DNA from: Clostridiales bacterium
Lineage (GTDB): Bacteria > Bacillota > Clostridia > Lachnospirales > WQUN01
Length of the DNA: 6,768 nt
Direction of reading: 5' to 3'
Assembly (NCBI GenBank): GCA_031269415.1
Contig: JAISZF010000262.1
Location: 1 to 6,768 of the forward strand
Shown: one piece after another, positions 1-5,239 of the stretch
Numbering within the stretch: the first letter of the stretch is position 1
Layout: each line of letters begins with the position of its first letter
Translations under genes and position numbers: made by a program
The notes under the pieces: model-generated
Told to the model about the DNA's origin: nothing
Database searches by the model: none
The model's input: only the letters and a program-made list of their open reading frames with translations

Positions 1-255
1 GTCGAGGGGCATACTGACAATATCCCGATAAGCACGGCACAATTCGCGTCTAACTGGGAACTCTCCGCGGCGAGAGCCACAACGGTCGTGCGCCTTCTCG
101 TGGACATGGCCGGGATACCGCCGGAAAAAATGTCGGCGGTGGGGTACGGGGAGTACAAACCGGTGGCGGATAACTCAACAGCGGAAGGGCGCGGCAAAAA
201 CAGGCGCGTCGATATAATACTGCTTTCCAGCGCGTATAATAACCTGGAAGACTAA
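1..255 (+). CDS. motB: Flagellar motor stator protein MotB, C-terminal part (5' end outside window)
   Basis: The window opens in frame 1 inside an 84-residue tail ending with TAA. It is the OmpA/MotB peptidoglycan-binding domain: EGHTDNIPI at residues 2-10, SNWELSAARA at 17-26, VGYGEYKPVADN at 47-58 and the closing GRGKNRRVDIILL near 63-75. EGHTDN..I followed by SNWELS.RA is characteristic of MotB rather than of generic OmpA-family lipoproteins. In the family this domain anchors the MotA/MotB ion-conducting stator to the cell wall. The N-terminal membrane helix with the proton- or sodium-binding Asp lies upstream and cannot be checked, so which ion drives the motor is unknown. No strong terminator follows; there is only a T8 run at 288-295 behind weak pairing. 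Confidence 0.9.
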   Translation, partial: VEGHTDNIPISTAQFASNWELSAARATTVVRLLVDMAGIPPEKMSAVGYGEYKPVADNSTAEGRGKNRRVDIILLSSAYNNLED

Positions 256-304
256 GGCTTTATCAGCGATCCAGTAATTTGCTCTCCTTTTTTTTACAAT
301 TTAC

Positions 305-333
305 TGTACAAAACGCTTTCGGGGATTTATAAT
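305..333 (+). promoter_or_regulatory. Candidate sigma-A promoter for the secreted stalk-domain gene
   Basis: TGTACA (305-310, 4 of 6 matches to TTGACA) is followed after exactly 17 bases by a perfect TATAAT (328-333). Transcription would begin near 340, which is where the first arm of the 339-431 inverted repeat begins, giving a structured 5' UTR of about 170 nt. The -35 match is moderate, so this is a prediction. Confidence 0.5.
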
Positions 334-338
334 AGTCT

Positions 339-431
339 TATAACAATCTGGGATTGGCTTAAATATTTTGATACTATATTTGTAATATATTTGTCATTGA
401 TATTTAAGCTAATCCATGTAAAATTGTTATA
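339..431. repeat. Long interrupted inverted repeat, possible 5' UTR structure
   Basis: Two nested pairs of arms face each other. The outer arms TATAACAAT (339-347) and ATTGTTATA (423-431) are perfectly complementary. The inner 16-base arms (351-366 and 400-415) differ at one position, which would be a G-U pair in RNA. The arms are separated by 3 bases on the left and 7 on the right, around a 33-base AT-rich loop (367-399) that itself holds two copies of ATATTTGT (376-383, 387-394). No T-run follows on either strand, so it does not look like a terminator. It could be an mRNA leader structure, a protein-binding site, or a decayed miniature palindromic element. Confidence 0.6.
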
Positions 432-443
432 TGAGTATGTTCA

Positions 444-474
444 GCGGCAGTCGGCTTATCAAGGTAACTGCCGC
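444..474 (+). promoter_or_regulatory. Hairpin in the leader of the stalk-domain gene
   Basis: GCGGCAGT (444-451) pairs perfectly with ACTGCCGC (467-474) around a 15-base loop. It lies about 25 bases upstream of the AGGAGGG ribosome binding site, directly after the large inverted repeat at 339-431. It matches no riboswitch class that I can recognise. It may be part of a composite leader structure or simply a local fold. Confidence 0.45.
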
Positions 475-511
475 GATAGTACTAATTAATTTAATCTTAG
501 GAGGGTACGCT

Positions 512-1363
512 ATGAAGAAAGTCCATGCTTTGACGGCGTTACTGGTTGCCGTCACTTTATCACTCGGCAGTTTAAGCGTTGTTTTTGCCGAAGAAGTAGC
601 CGCAGACGCGGCGGTTCCGGTTGCGGCGGCAGAGGAAGTTGTGGTGGAAGAGCCGGCAAAGGTATATGATGATTTAGCTGTCGCCGAAAAGAGTTTTTAC
701 AACCTTCGTTACGCGGAACTCGGTCAATACCCTGTAATCGCCGGTTATGACGATTTGAACGCCAAGATTCTCAAAGACGTGGAAGACGCTTACGCTCTCG
801 CCACCGACAAAACCTTTACCGATAGCGCGAATGTTTTAAATATCAACTATACCGTGGTTAACAGCGGCCAATTCGCCAAGATTGTGGTTACATACAAATA
901 TGAACTCACCGCTATCAAAATGCAGAATTTTGATGAAGTAAAAACATACTATGTGGATAAAGAGCTGAAAGCGGAAATAACCAAGTCTGCTTATAATACC
1001 GGGATCACACCGGTTGAAGAGCCCGCCGAGCCCGAAGCCGTCGAAGAGCCCGCGACGGTCGAAGAGCCGACGGTTGAGGAAGTAGTTATCGTTCCTATCA
1101 GGACATACGCCGAGGGTTTAGGCTACGCCATCGCTTGGGACGCCGAAACCAATTCCGTAATCCTTACCAAGGGTGACGCGCGTTTCACCGTTACTGTCGG
1201 CAAGAACGAATATCTTGTGGACGGTGAGTTAACCGAGCTTGAAGTGGCCCCGGCCAATCAGAACGGGACTGTCTATGTACCGGTTTCTTTCTTCGAAAAG
1301 GTATTGGGCGCGGTATATTCCGTTGACACGGAAGGCAATATTGTTATCGCCGAGCAGGAATAA
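512..1363 (+). CDS. Secreted PdaC/DUF4163-like protein with copper amine oxidase N-terminal (stalk) domain
   Basis: The product is 283 residues. The start chosen is the ATG at 512, because AGGAGGG (499-505) lies 6 bases upstream and MKKVHALTALLVAVTLSLGS begins a textbook signal peptide, with likely cleavage after VFA (residue 26). An in-frame ATG at 431 has no ribosome binding site. Residues about 52-163 resemble the DUF4163/PdaC-type extracellular domain (NLRYAELGQYPVIAGYDDLN, later a VVNSGQFAKIVVTYKYEL strand pair). Residues about 168-190 form a Glu/Pro-rich linker built from repeated VEEP units. Residues about 191-281 match the copper amine oxidase N-terminal fold common in clostridial surface proteins (VPIRTYAEGLGYAIAWD, VYVPVSFFEKVLGA). 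No catalytic residues for amine oxidation are expected in this domain. The protein is probably exported and acts at the cell surface; the substrate or role is not known. It is monocistronic, with a terminator right after it. Confidence 0.8.
   Translation: MKKVHALTALLVAVTLSLGSLSVVFAEEVAADAAVPVAAAEEVVVEEPAKVYDDLAVAEKSFYNLRYAELGQYPVIAGYDDLNAKILKDVEDAYALATDKTFTDSANVLNINYTVVNSGQFAKIVVTYKYELTAIKMQNFDEVKTYYVDKELKAEITKSAYNTGITPVEEPAEPEAVEEPATVEEPTVEEVVIVPIRTYAEGLGYAIAWDAETNSVILTKGDARFTVTVGKNEYLVDGELTELEVAPANQNGTVYVPVSFFEKVLGAVYSVDTEGNIVIAEQE
1014..1083 (+). repeat. Short coding repeat of VEEP units in the linker
   Basis: The unit T(T/C)GAAGAGCC occurs at 1014-1023, 1041-1050 and 1059-1068, with a related copy (TGGAAGAGCC) at 645-654. 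It encodes an acidic, proline-rich spacer between the two extracellular domains. Such tracts expand and contract by slippage. Confidence 0.6.
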
Positions 1364-1370
1364 TTTAAAC

Positions 1371-1420
1371 AACAAAAGAAGCGGGAATGACGTCATTTGT
1401 CTTTCCCGCTCTTTTTGTTT
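1371..1420 (+). terminator. Rho-independent terminator after the stalk-domain gene
   Basis: AGCGGGAA (1380-1387) pairs with TTCCCGCT (1403-1410), followed by CTTTTTGTTT. The flanking A-rich and T-rich stretches extend the pairing (AACAAAAG against CTTTTTGTT). The loop contains the small palindrome TGACGTCA. It lies 16 bases after the stop codon and isolates the gene from the infC promoter. Confidence 0.85.
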
Positions 1421-1437
1421 CATTTCACGTCGGAGAC

Positions 1438-1466
1438 TTGACAGGTCAAAAACTTGCTGATATAAT
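1438..1466 (+). promoter_or_regulatory. Consensus sigma-A promoter of the infC-rpmI-rplT operon
   Basis: TTGACA (1438-1443), a 17-base spacer and TATAAT (1461-1466): both hexamers match the consensus perfectly, as expected for a heavily expressed ribosomal protein operon. Transcription should start near 1473, giving a leader of about 190 nt before infC. Confidence 0.9.
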
Positions 1467-1472
1467 CATCCA

Positions 1473-1650
1473 CATAAAGCAGAAGCGTATCTTCTCACCT
1501 GCGCCTTTGGCAAAAGGTTATTTTTGCGTTATTGTCGTCAGAGGTATAACTTACCTGTTTTCGCGGCAAAAGACTGCAAATTTCCAAAAAGATACGCTCG
1601 TACGCATTCGCGGCGGGCGTTTTTTGACTCTTGGACTATTTTTAATGTTT
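1473..1650 (+). ncRNA. L20-type leader of the infC operon with attenuator
   Basis: The leader contains a 10-base perfect long-range pairing, AGCGTATCTT (1484-1493) with AAGATACGCT (1589-1598). It is incompatible with a downstream terminator stem that uses ACGCTCG (1594-1600) and CGGGCGT (1614-1620), one G-U pair, followed by six Ts. The two structures share bases 1594-1598, so forming the first disrupts the second: antiterminator versus terminator. Position and logic match the Bacillus infC leader, where excess L20 protein triggers premature termination. Small hairpins between the arms (for example CCTTTGGCAAAAGG at 1504-1517) could form the rest of the binding site. Assignment rests on location and pairing, not a covariance search. 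Confidence 0.8.
1594..1625 (+). terminator. Conditional terminator in the infC leader
   Basis: A 7-base-pair GC-rich stem (1594-1600 with 1614-1620) with a 13-base loop and a T6 run (1620-1625), about 40 bases before infC. Because its left arm overlaps the long-range antiterminator pairing, it is probably a regulated attenuator rather than a constitutive stop. Confidence 0.75.
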
Positions 1651-1652
1651 TT

Positions 1653-1668
1653 GGAGGTGTGACTCATT
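1653..1668 (+). promoter_or_regulatory. Ribosome binding site that selects the AUU start of infC
   Basis: GGAGGTG (1653-1659) is a near-perfect Shine-Dalgarno sequence placed 6 bases before ATT. The TGA at 1660-1662 and the distance to the ATG at 1678 leave ATT as the best-positioned initiator in this frame. Confidence 0.8.
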
Positions 1669-2172
1669 CAAGAGTTAATGATCAATGACGAAATCAGGGA
1701 CAAAGAAGTCCGGCTGATTGATGCGGACGGCGGGCAGCTTGGTATTGTCGCCGGCAGGGAGGCTCAGCGCCTCGCGGAAGAAAAGAAGTTGGATCTGGTT
1801 AAAATTTCTCCCACGGCTAAACCCCCGGTATGTAAAATTATGGATTATTCCAAGTTCAAATTCGACCAGGCAAAAAAAGAAAAGGAAGCCCGTAAGAAAC
1901 AGAAGACAGTGGATGTTAAGGAATTGCGTTTGTCCCCTAACATTGATACGCACGATATTCAGGTGAAAATCAAAAAGGCCATTGAATTTCTGGAATACGG
2001 CGACAAGGTTAAGATTGTCATACGTTTTCGCGGCAGGGAATTAGGCCATACCGATGTAGCCTATGGAATATTGCATGACTTTGCCCAGCAGGTAAACGCG
2101 GTAGGTGTTGTAGATAAACCGCCCAAAATGGAAGCAAAATCGATGGCGATGTTTTTAACGCCTAAATTATGA
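1666..2172 (+). CDS. infC: Translation initiation factor IF-3, probable AUU start
   Basis: IF3 binds the 30S subunit, keeps it apart from 50S and checks the start codon-initiator tRNA pairing. With the start at 1666 the product is 168 residues, close to the usual 170-180. The N-domain covers about 6-67 (INDEIRDKEVRLIDADGGQL; PPVCKIMDYSKFKF at 53-66, Ser where Gly is usual). A Lys/Glu-rich linker spans about 68-83, and the C-domain runs from VKELRLSPNIDTHD (84-97) through RFRGRELGH (120-128) to the end. The start is decided by the GGAGGTG at 1653-1659: it is 6 bases from ATT (1666-1668) but 18 from the first ATG (1678). An in-frame TGA at 1660 rules out anything further upstream. AUU starts on infC are a known autoregulatory device, since IF3 rejects non-canonical starts. 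First gene of the operon; its TGA overlaps the next Shine-Dalgarno sequence. Confidence 0.93.
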   Translation: MQELMINDEIRDKEVRLIDADGGQLGIVAGREAQRLAEEKKLDLVKISPTAKPPVCKIMDYSKFKFDQAKKEKEARKKQKTVDVKELRLSPNIDTHDIQVKIKKAIEFLEYGDKVKIVIRFRGRELGHTDVAYGILHDFAQQVNAVGVVDKPPKMEAKSMAMFLTPKL

Positions 2173-2226
2173 GGAGGTGAAAACCGTTATTGAAAGCCCG
2201 CCGGGCTTATCGATAACGGCGGCATG
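2172..2226 (+). promoter_or_regulatory. Shine-Dalgarno / 16-bp hairpin / AUG arrangement of rpmI
   Basis: AGGAGGTGA (2172-2180) is 46 bases from the rpmI ATG, too far for direct use. Between them lies a strong hairpin: 2184-2193 pairs with 2210-2219 (10 pairs, one G-U), and after a single unpaired A (2209), AAGCCC (2194-2199) pairs with GGGCTT (2203-2208) around a 3-base loop. Folding removes 36 bases and brings the AGGAGG to an effective spacing of about 10 nt from AUG. No other Shine-Dalgarno sequence is near the ATG. Confidence 0.75.
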
Positions 2227-2421
2227 CCCAAGGTTAAAACGAAAAAAGCGGCCGCGAAGCGGTTTAAAATTACAGGAACCGGTAAGTTTAAATATCCCAG
2301 GGCGAACAGCGTACACTTTATGGGGAAAAAAAGCCCCAAACGGAAAATGGGACTGCGCCGGAAAGGCGTGGTCGATAAGACCAATGAAAAGGCAGTCCGC
2401 AAGATGCTGCCTTACGCCTAA
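2224..2421 (+). CDS. rpmI: 50S ribosomal protein L35 (bL35)
   Basis: The product is 65 residues, the normal length for bL35. It begins MPKVKTKKAAAKRFKITGTG and carries the basic core FKYPRANSVHFMGKKSPKRK, ending RKMLPYA. bL35 is a small, very basic protein of the large ribosomal subunit that sits in a cleft of 23S rRNA. The start is fixed by the family N-terminus MPK and by a TGA in frame at 2191. The gene follows infC by 51 bases and precedes rplT by 38, the standard operon order. Its translation start is unusual: the only good Shine-Dalgarno sequence lies on the far side of a stable hairpin. Confidence 0.95.
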   Translation: MPKVKTKKAAAKRFKITGTGKFKYPRANSVHFMGKKSPKRKMGLRRKGVVDKTNEKAVRKMLPYA

Positions 2422-2459
2422 GCCGGATCGGAATATTTAAACAACTGGAGGTTTGCCTT

Positions 2460-2813
2460 ATGGCTCGTATAAAAGGCGCTTTAAGCGCCAGGAAGAAACA
2501 TAAGAAGGTATTGAAATTAGCGAAGGGTTTTGTCGGGGCGCGCAGCAAGCAATACCGCGTTGCCAAGCAGTCCGTGATGCGAGCGCTGGCCGCGGCGTTC
2601 TCCGGCCGCAAACAGACCAAACGCGAATACCGGCGCCTTTGGATTACTCGCATAAACGCGGCTGCCAGGCTGAACGGTATTTCATACAGCCGCTTAATGA
2701 ACGGCTTGAAAACCGCGGGTATTGAAATCAACCGCAAGATGCTCGCGGATATCGCCGTAAACGACAGCGGCGCGTTTACGCGGTTAGCGGAAAAAGCAAA
2801 ACAGGCGCTGTAG
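2460..2813 (+). CDS. rplT: 50S ribosomal protein L20 (bL20)
   Basis: The product is 117 residues, normal for bL20. The basic, extended N-terminal tail (about 1-58: HKKVLKLAKGFVGARSKQYR, then VAKQSVMRA) threads into 23S rRNA. The globular C-terminal half has the family landmarks LWITRINAAARLNGISYSR (60-78), LKTAGIEINRKMLADIAV (84-101) and the final EKAKQAL. bL20 is needed early in 50S assembly and in Bacillus is also the repressor that binds the infC leader, so this gene probably closes a feedback loop on the leader at 1473-1650. GGAGGT (2447-2452) lies 7 bases before the ATG. Last gene of the operon; a strong hairpin begins 2 bases after its TAG. Confidence 0.96.
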   Translation: MARIKGALSARKKHKKVLKLAKGFVGARSKQYRVAKQSVMRALAAAFSGRKQTKREYRRLWITRINAAARLNGISYSRLMNGLKTAGIEINRKMLADIAVNDSGAFTRLAEKAKQAL

Positions 2814-2814
2814 T

Positions 2815-2870
2815 GAAACGCGTCCGATAGCATTCGGCAAGGCCGAATGTTAACGGACGCGTTTCTTATT
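2815..2870. terminator. Terminator-like hairpin between convergent rplT and kinase genes
   Basis: A perfect 12-base stem GAAACGCGTCCG (2815-2826) with CGGACGCGTTTC (2854-2865) encloses a second stem CATTCGGC/GCCGAATG (2831-2838 with 2842-2849) with a 3-base loop. The plus-strand tail is only moderately T-rich (TTTCTTATTATAT), so termination may depend on the very stable stem. It lies between the stop codons of two convergent genes and could serve both, although the minus-strand tail has no T-run. Confidence 0.75.
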
Positions 2871-3399
2871 ATATGTTTAATCCATCCAATATTTTATAGC
2901 ATTCCCGCTCAAGTCCGGTTAAATTGGTCGCGGTTAATTCATAGTCCATTGGAAAATTGTCCAGCCCGGTTTCGCTGGGGTGATTTTTTTGTTCCGGCGT
3001 TAAGCCGTTGTCAAAGCCCGGCCTGTAAACGCGGACCTTGAGTACGTTGTTTATGTCATTTTCCGCCCAGCGCGTGTATTCGTTGGGGAAGCGCCAGTCC
3101 GCGATGAGTATAAAGTCGTTGTCCGGCCAGACTACGCGCGTGAAACGTATAACCGCGTCCACCCAGTAGTTTTCATCACGCGCGCGGAAGATATCCGTAC
3201 CCACGTATTGCAGAGTATGCCTGCCGCGTTCGTCTTTTTCACCGTCCCATCCATAGTATTTCGCGCACACGAATTTAACGTAATCCGCGAAATTGATTTG
3301 CAGAACACGGTATCCGGCGCGCTTCATGTGTTTTTCCAGAATATCCGCCGTAGAACTCTTGCCGTACTGGGCTTTGCCGGAAATTAAAATGACTTTCAT
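2869..3399 (-). CDS. Deoxynucleoside monophosphate kinase-like P-loop protein
   Basis: The product is 176 residues. A Walker A motif GKAQYGKS sits at residues 8-15 after the strand MKVILIS. It is followed by an NMP-binding-like region (about 34-85), the motif DWRFPNE at 101-107 and HPSETGLD at 140-147. The D-x-RFPNE and HxSE signatures are those of the phage T4 gp1-like dNMP kinase family, which phosphorylate dNMPs to dNDPs using ATP in the cytoplasm; the exact substrates here are unknown. The ATG at 3399 has AAAGGA about 9 bases upstream. The gene lies downstream of tRNA-Tyr on the same strand, but a terminator stands between them and no separate promoter fits in the 20 bases left, so expression may rely on readthrough. 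Other P-loop nucleotide kinases or dephospho-CoA kinase-like proteins are less likely alternatives. Confidence 0.75.
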   Translation of the reverse strand: MKVILISGKAQYGKSSTADILEKHMKRAGYRVLQINFADYVKFVCAKYYGWDGEKDERGRHTLQYVGTDIFRARDENYWVDAVIRFTRVVWPDNDFILIADWRFPNEYTRWAENDINNVLKVRVYRPGFDNGLTPEQKNHPSETGLDNFPMDYELTATNLTGLERECYKILDGLNI

Positions 3400-3419
3400 G
3401 CCAAGCGTCCTTTCAACAT

Positions 3420-3458
3420 AAAAAATAGACAGCCAACAGAAAAACTGCTGGTTGTCTG
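3420..3458 (-). terminator. Rho-independent terminator of tRNA-Tyr
   Basis: On the minus strand AGACAACCAGCAG (3457-3445) pairs with CTGTTGGCTGTCT (3439-3427), with one G-U pair and one A-C mismatch, around a 5-base T loop, then A and six Ts (3425-3420). It begins 8 bases after the tRNA 3' end and ends 20 bases before the kinase start codon. Confidence 0.8.
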
Positions 3459-3464
3459 TTTGAA

Positions 3465-3546
<82 letters not shown>

Positions 3547-3563
3547 AGATAATCACAAAAATA

Positions 3564-3592
3564 TTTATACCACGTTTGGGCGGGGATGTCAA
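3564..3592 (-). promoter_or_regulatory. Promoter of tRNA-Tyr
   Basis: On the minus strand TTGACA (3592-3587), a 17-base spacer and TATAAA (3569-3564) lie about 18 bases before the tRNA 5' end. The A/T tract at 3593-3613 sits immediately upstream of the -35, where an UP element would be. Strong promoters of this kind are usual for stable RNA genes. Confidence 0.85.
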
Positions 3593-3613
3593 GCCGTATA
3601 AAAAAAAATTTTT
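3593..3613. promoter_or_regulatory. Shared A/T tract between divergent promoters, possible UP element
   Basis: A run of nine A followed by five T (about 3600-3613) lies just upstream of the -35 of tRNA-Tyr on one side and just upstream of the -35 region of rtcB on the other. Such tracts bind the RNA polymerase alpha C-terminal domain or bend DNA. Function is inferred from position. Confidence 0.45.
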
Positions 3614-3634
3614 CCGCTCAACTTATAGCGGCTC

Positions 3635-3643
3635 TGGTATAAT
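3635..3643 (+). promoter_or_regulatory. Extended -10 promoter of rtcB
   Basis: TGG followed by a perfect TATAAT (3638-3643) forms an extended -10 (TGn). The -35 region 17 bases upstream (CGCTCA, 3615-3620) is poor, as often seen with extended -10 promoters. Transcription would start near 3650, leaving a leader of about 20 bases. A small inverted repeat CCGCT/AGCGG (3614-3618, 3627-3631) lies between the -35 and -10 regions. Confidence 0.6.
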
Positions 3644-3670
3644 AACTGTATCCATCAAGGGGGAAACATC

Positions 3671-4861
3671 ATGATCGAACTACAGGGAAAATATAATACC
3701 GCCAAGGTTTTCACCGACAGCGCGGAGCGCGAGGCGATCTCGCAGATAATTAATCTACTGAACCAGGAATTTGTCTCCGGCTCAAAGATCCGTATCATGC
3801 CGGACACTCACGCCGGGGCGGGCTGCACGATCGGCACGACTATGACGGTTACGGACAAAGCTGTCCCCAATTTGGTGGGGGTGGACATCGGCTGCGGTAT
3901 GGAAACCACGATTTTAAGCGACAAACGCGTGGAGCTTCAAAAACTGGATAAGGCGATCCGCAAGCTTATACCGGCGGGCTTCGATACACGAGAAACAGCG
4001 CATATATTCGCTGACGAAATAGACCTGAGCGGTCTGCGCTGCGCCAAACACGTAAATATGGAGCGCGCGCTGCTGAGCGTCGGCACTTTAGGCGGAGGCA
4101 ATCACTTTATCGAGATGGATAAAGACGACGACGGACGGTTATATCTCGTGGTTCATTCCGGCAGCCGCTATTTGGGCAAACAAATCGCCGAATATTACCA
4201 GAACGCCGCGGCGAAGGAATCGCGGCGAAATGACGAAAATGTAAAATCCCTGATTGCAGGATTGAAACAGCAGGGCAGGGAAAAGGAAATTCAAGATGAA
4301 CTGAAGAAGCTGGGCGCCTGTCATGTTGACCGGAACCTGGCTTTCGCCGAGGGCGCGCTGTTTGAGGATTATCTTCACGACATGGCCATAGCCCGGCGAT
4401 ACGCGGAGCTTAACCGCCTCGCCATAACACGTGAAATCGTCAGGGAGATGAAATTCAAGGTCGCCGAGCGGTTTACCACCACCCATAATTACATTGATCC
4501 GGATTCCATGATTCTGCGCAAGGGCGCTATCTCAGCCAAGGAGGGGGAACGCGTGCTGATTCCCATTAATATGCGCGACGGCAGCCTGATCTGCGTGGGC
4601 AAGGGCAATCCCGACTGGAATTACTCCGCGCCACACGGCGCTGGCCGGCTGACGAGCCGTTCCAAGGCTAAGGCCAGTTTTACTCTGACACAGTTTGAGA
4701 AAGCGATGGAGGGGATATACTCTTCCACCGTAAACCGGAGTACGCTGGACGAGGCGCCCTTCGCCTACAAACCCATGGAAGAGATCGTCGCCAACATCGG
4801 CGACACGGCGGAGATTATTGAAACTATCAAACCCATATATAATTTCAAGGCTGCGGAATAA
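3671..4861 (+). CDS. rtcB: RNA-splicing/repair ligase RtcB
   Basis: The product is 396 residues, close to the 408 of E. coli RtcB. RtcB joins RNA 2',3'-cyclic phosphate or 3'-phosphate ends to 5'-OH ends using GTP and Mn2+. The active-site set is complete in order: PDTHAG (44-49), VDIGCGM (71-77, metal ligands D72 and C75), GGGNHF (141-146, N144 and H145), HSGSR (162-166, H162), THNY (271-274, H272), RKGAIS (283-288), and PHGAGR (321-326) with H322 as the likely guanylylated histidine. Residues about 180-220 form a charged helical insertion. The ATG at 3671 has AAGGGGGA (3657-3664) at good spacing. The gene has its own extended -10 promoter and stands alone: no archease, rtcA, rtcR or prfH partner is visible here, so its physiological role (tRNA or rRNA repair) cannot be fixed from context. 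It converges closely (6 bases) with the hydrolase remnant, with no clear terminator. Confidence 0.95.
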   Translation: MIELQGKYNTAKVFTDSAEREAISQIINLLNQEFVSGSKIRIMPDTHAGAGCTIGTTMTVTDKAVPNLVGVDIGCGMETTILSDKRVELQKLDKAIRKLIPAGFDTRETAHIFADEIDLSGLRCAKHVNMERALLSVGTLGGGNHFIEMDKDDDGRLYLVVHSGSRYLGKQIAEYYQNAAAKESRRNDENVKSLIAGLKQQGREKEIQDELKKLGACHVDRNLAFAEGALFEDYLHDMAIARRYAELNRLAITREIVREMKFKVAERFTTTHNYIDPDSMILRKGAISAKEGERVLIPINMRDGSLICVGKGNPDWNYSAPHGAGRLTSRSKAKASFTLTQFEKAMEGIYSSTVNRSTLDEAPFAYKPMEEIVANIGDTAEIIETIKPIYNFKAAE

Positions 4862-4867
4862 TCCTCC

Positions 4868-5239
4868 TCACTCATTCCGCGTCCAAAACGCTTCCAGCTC
4901 CGCCGTTACCTCCGTCGGCAGAGAACGCGTGGTGTTTTCCCACACGCGGATCTCGGCGTTCGGAATAAGTTCAGCCTGTTCCAGCGCCTTATCGCCGGTC
5001 ATGGGCGAATTATACGATAAGGCTATGTATACGGGCATTGGCAGCCCGGTTTTAAGCAGCCGTTCAGAGAGCGTGACCGGCAGCGGGAGCGAGTTGGCGT
5101 ATGAGCTTGACGCCGCCGCGATCATGCGGACGAGCCGATCCGCCCGATCAATGTCCGACGAGGATTCGCCCGAAAGCTCCGCCAGCCCTCGATTACGCCA
5201 CGCTTCCGGCAGAAAGCTGACTATACTTGGTGATTTCAA
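4868..5239 (-). pseudogene. C-terminal remnant of an alpha/beta hydrolase
   Basis: This open stretch of 123 codons can start only at a TTG (5239) without a ribosome binding site, inside sequence that looks like a sensor kinase remnant in another frame. The recognisable part runs from about residue 33 to the end: YANSLPLPVTLSERLLKTGL, then PMPVYIALSYNSPMTGDKAL, AELIPNAEIRVWENT and TRSLPTEVTAELEAFW. It follows the last third of alpha/beta hydrolases (cap end, strand 7 with the acidic loop, then the histidine loop of the form GHSLPxE). The nucleophile elbow and oxyanion region are missing, and the catalytic His position reads Arg (TTRSLP). Truncation plus loss of the His points to a pseudogene. 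A small functional protein is possible but less likely. TGA stop at 4868-4870. Confidence 0.65.

Noticed and set aside
244..295. Possible terminator after motB (CTGGA/TCCAG pairing and a T8 run)
   Set aside because: The stem is only 5 bp with a long loop and ends about 14 bases before the T-run, so it does not form a credible intrinsic terminator.
431..511. A 27-codon N-terminal extension of the stalk-domain protein starting at the ATG at 431
   Set aside because: There is no ribosome binding site before 431, while a strong AGGAGGG precedes the ATG at 512, which begins a proper signal peptide.
2177..2440. An 87-codon frame starting with GTG at 2177, overlapping rpmI
   Set aside because: Its start lies within the Shine-Dalgarno sequence itself, and most of it is rpmI read in another frame; no family resemblance.
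4853..4880. Inverted repeat GCGGAAT/ATTCCGC across the rtcB stop codon as a terminator
   Set aside because: A 7-bp stem with a 14-base loop and no T-run on either strand; too weak to call.
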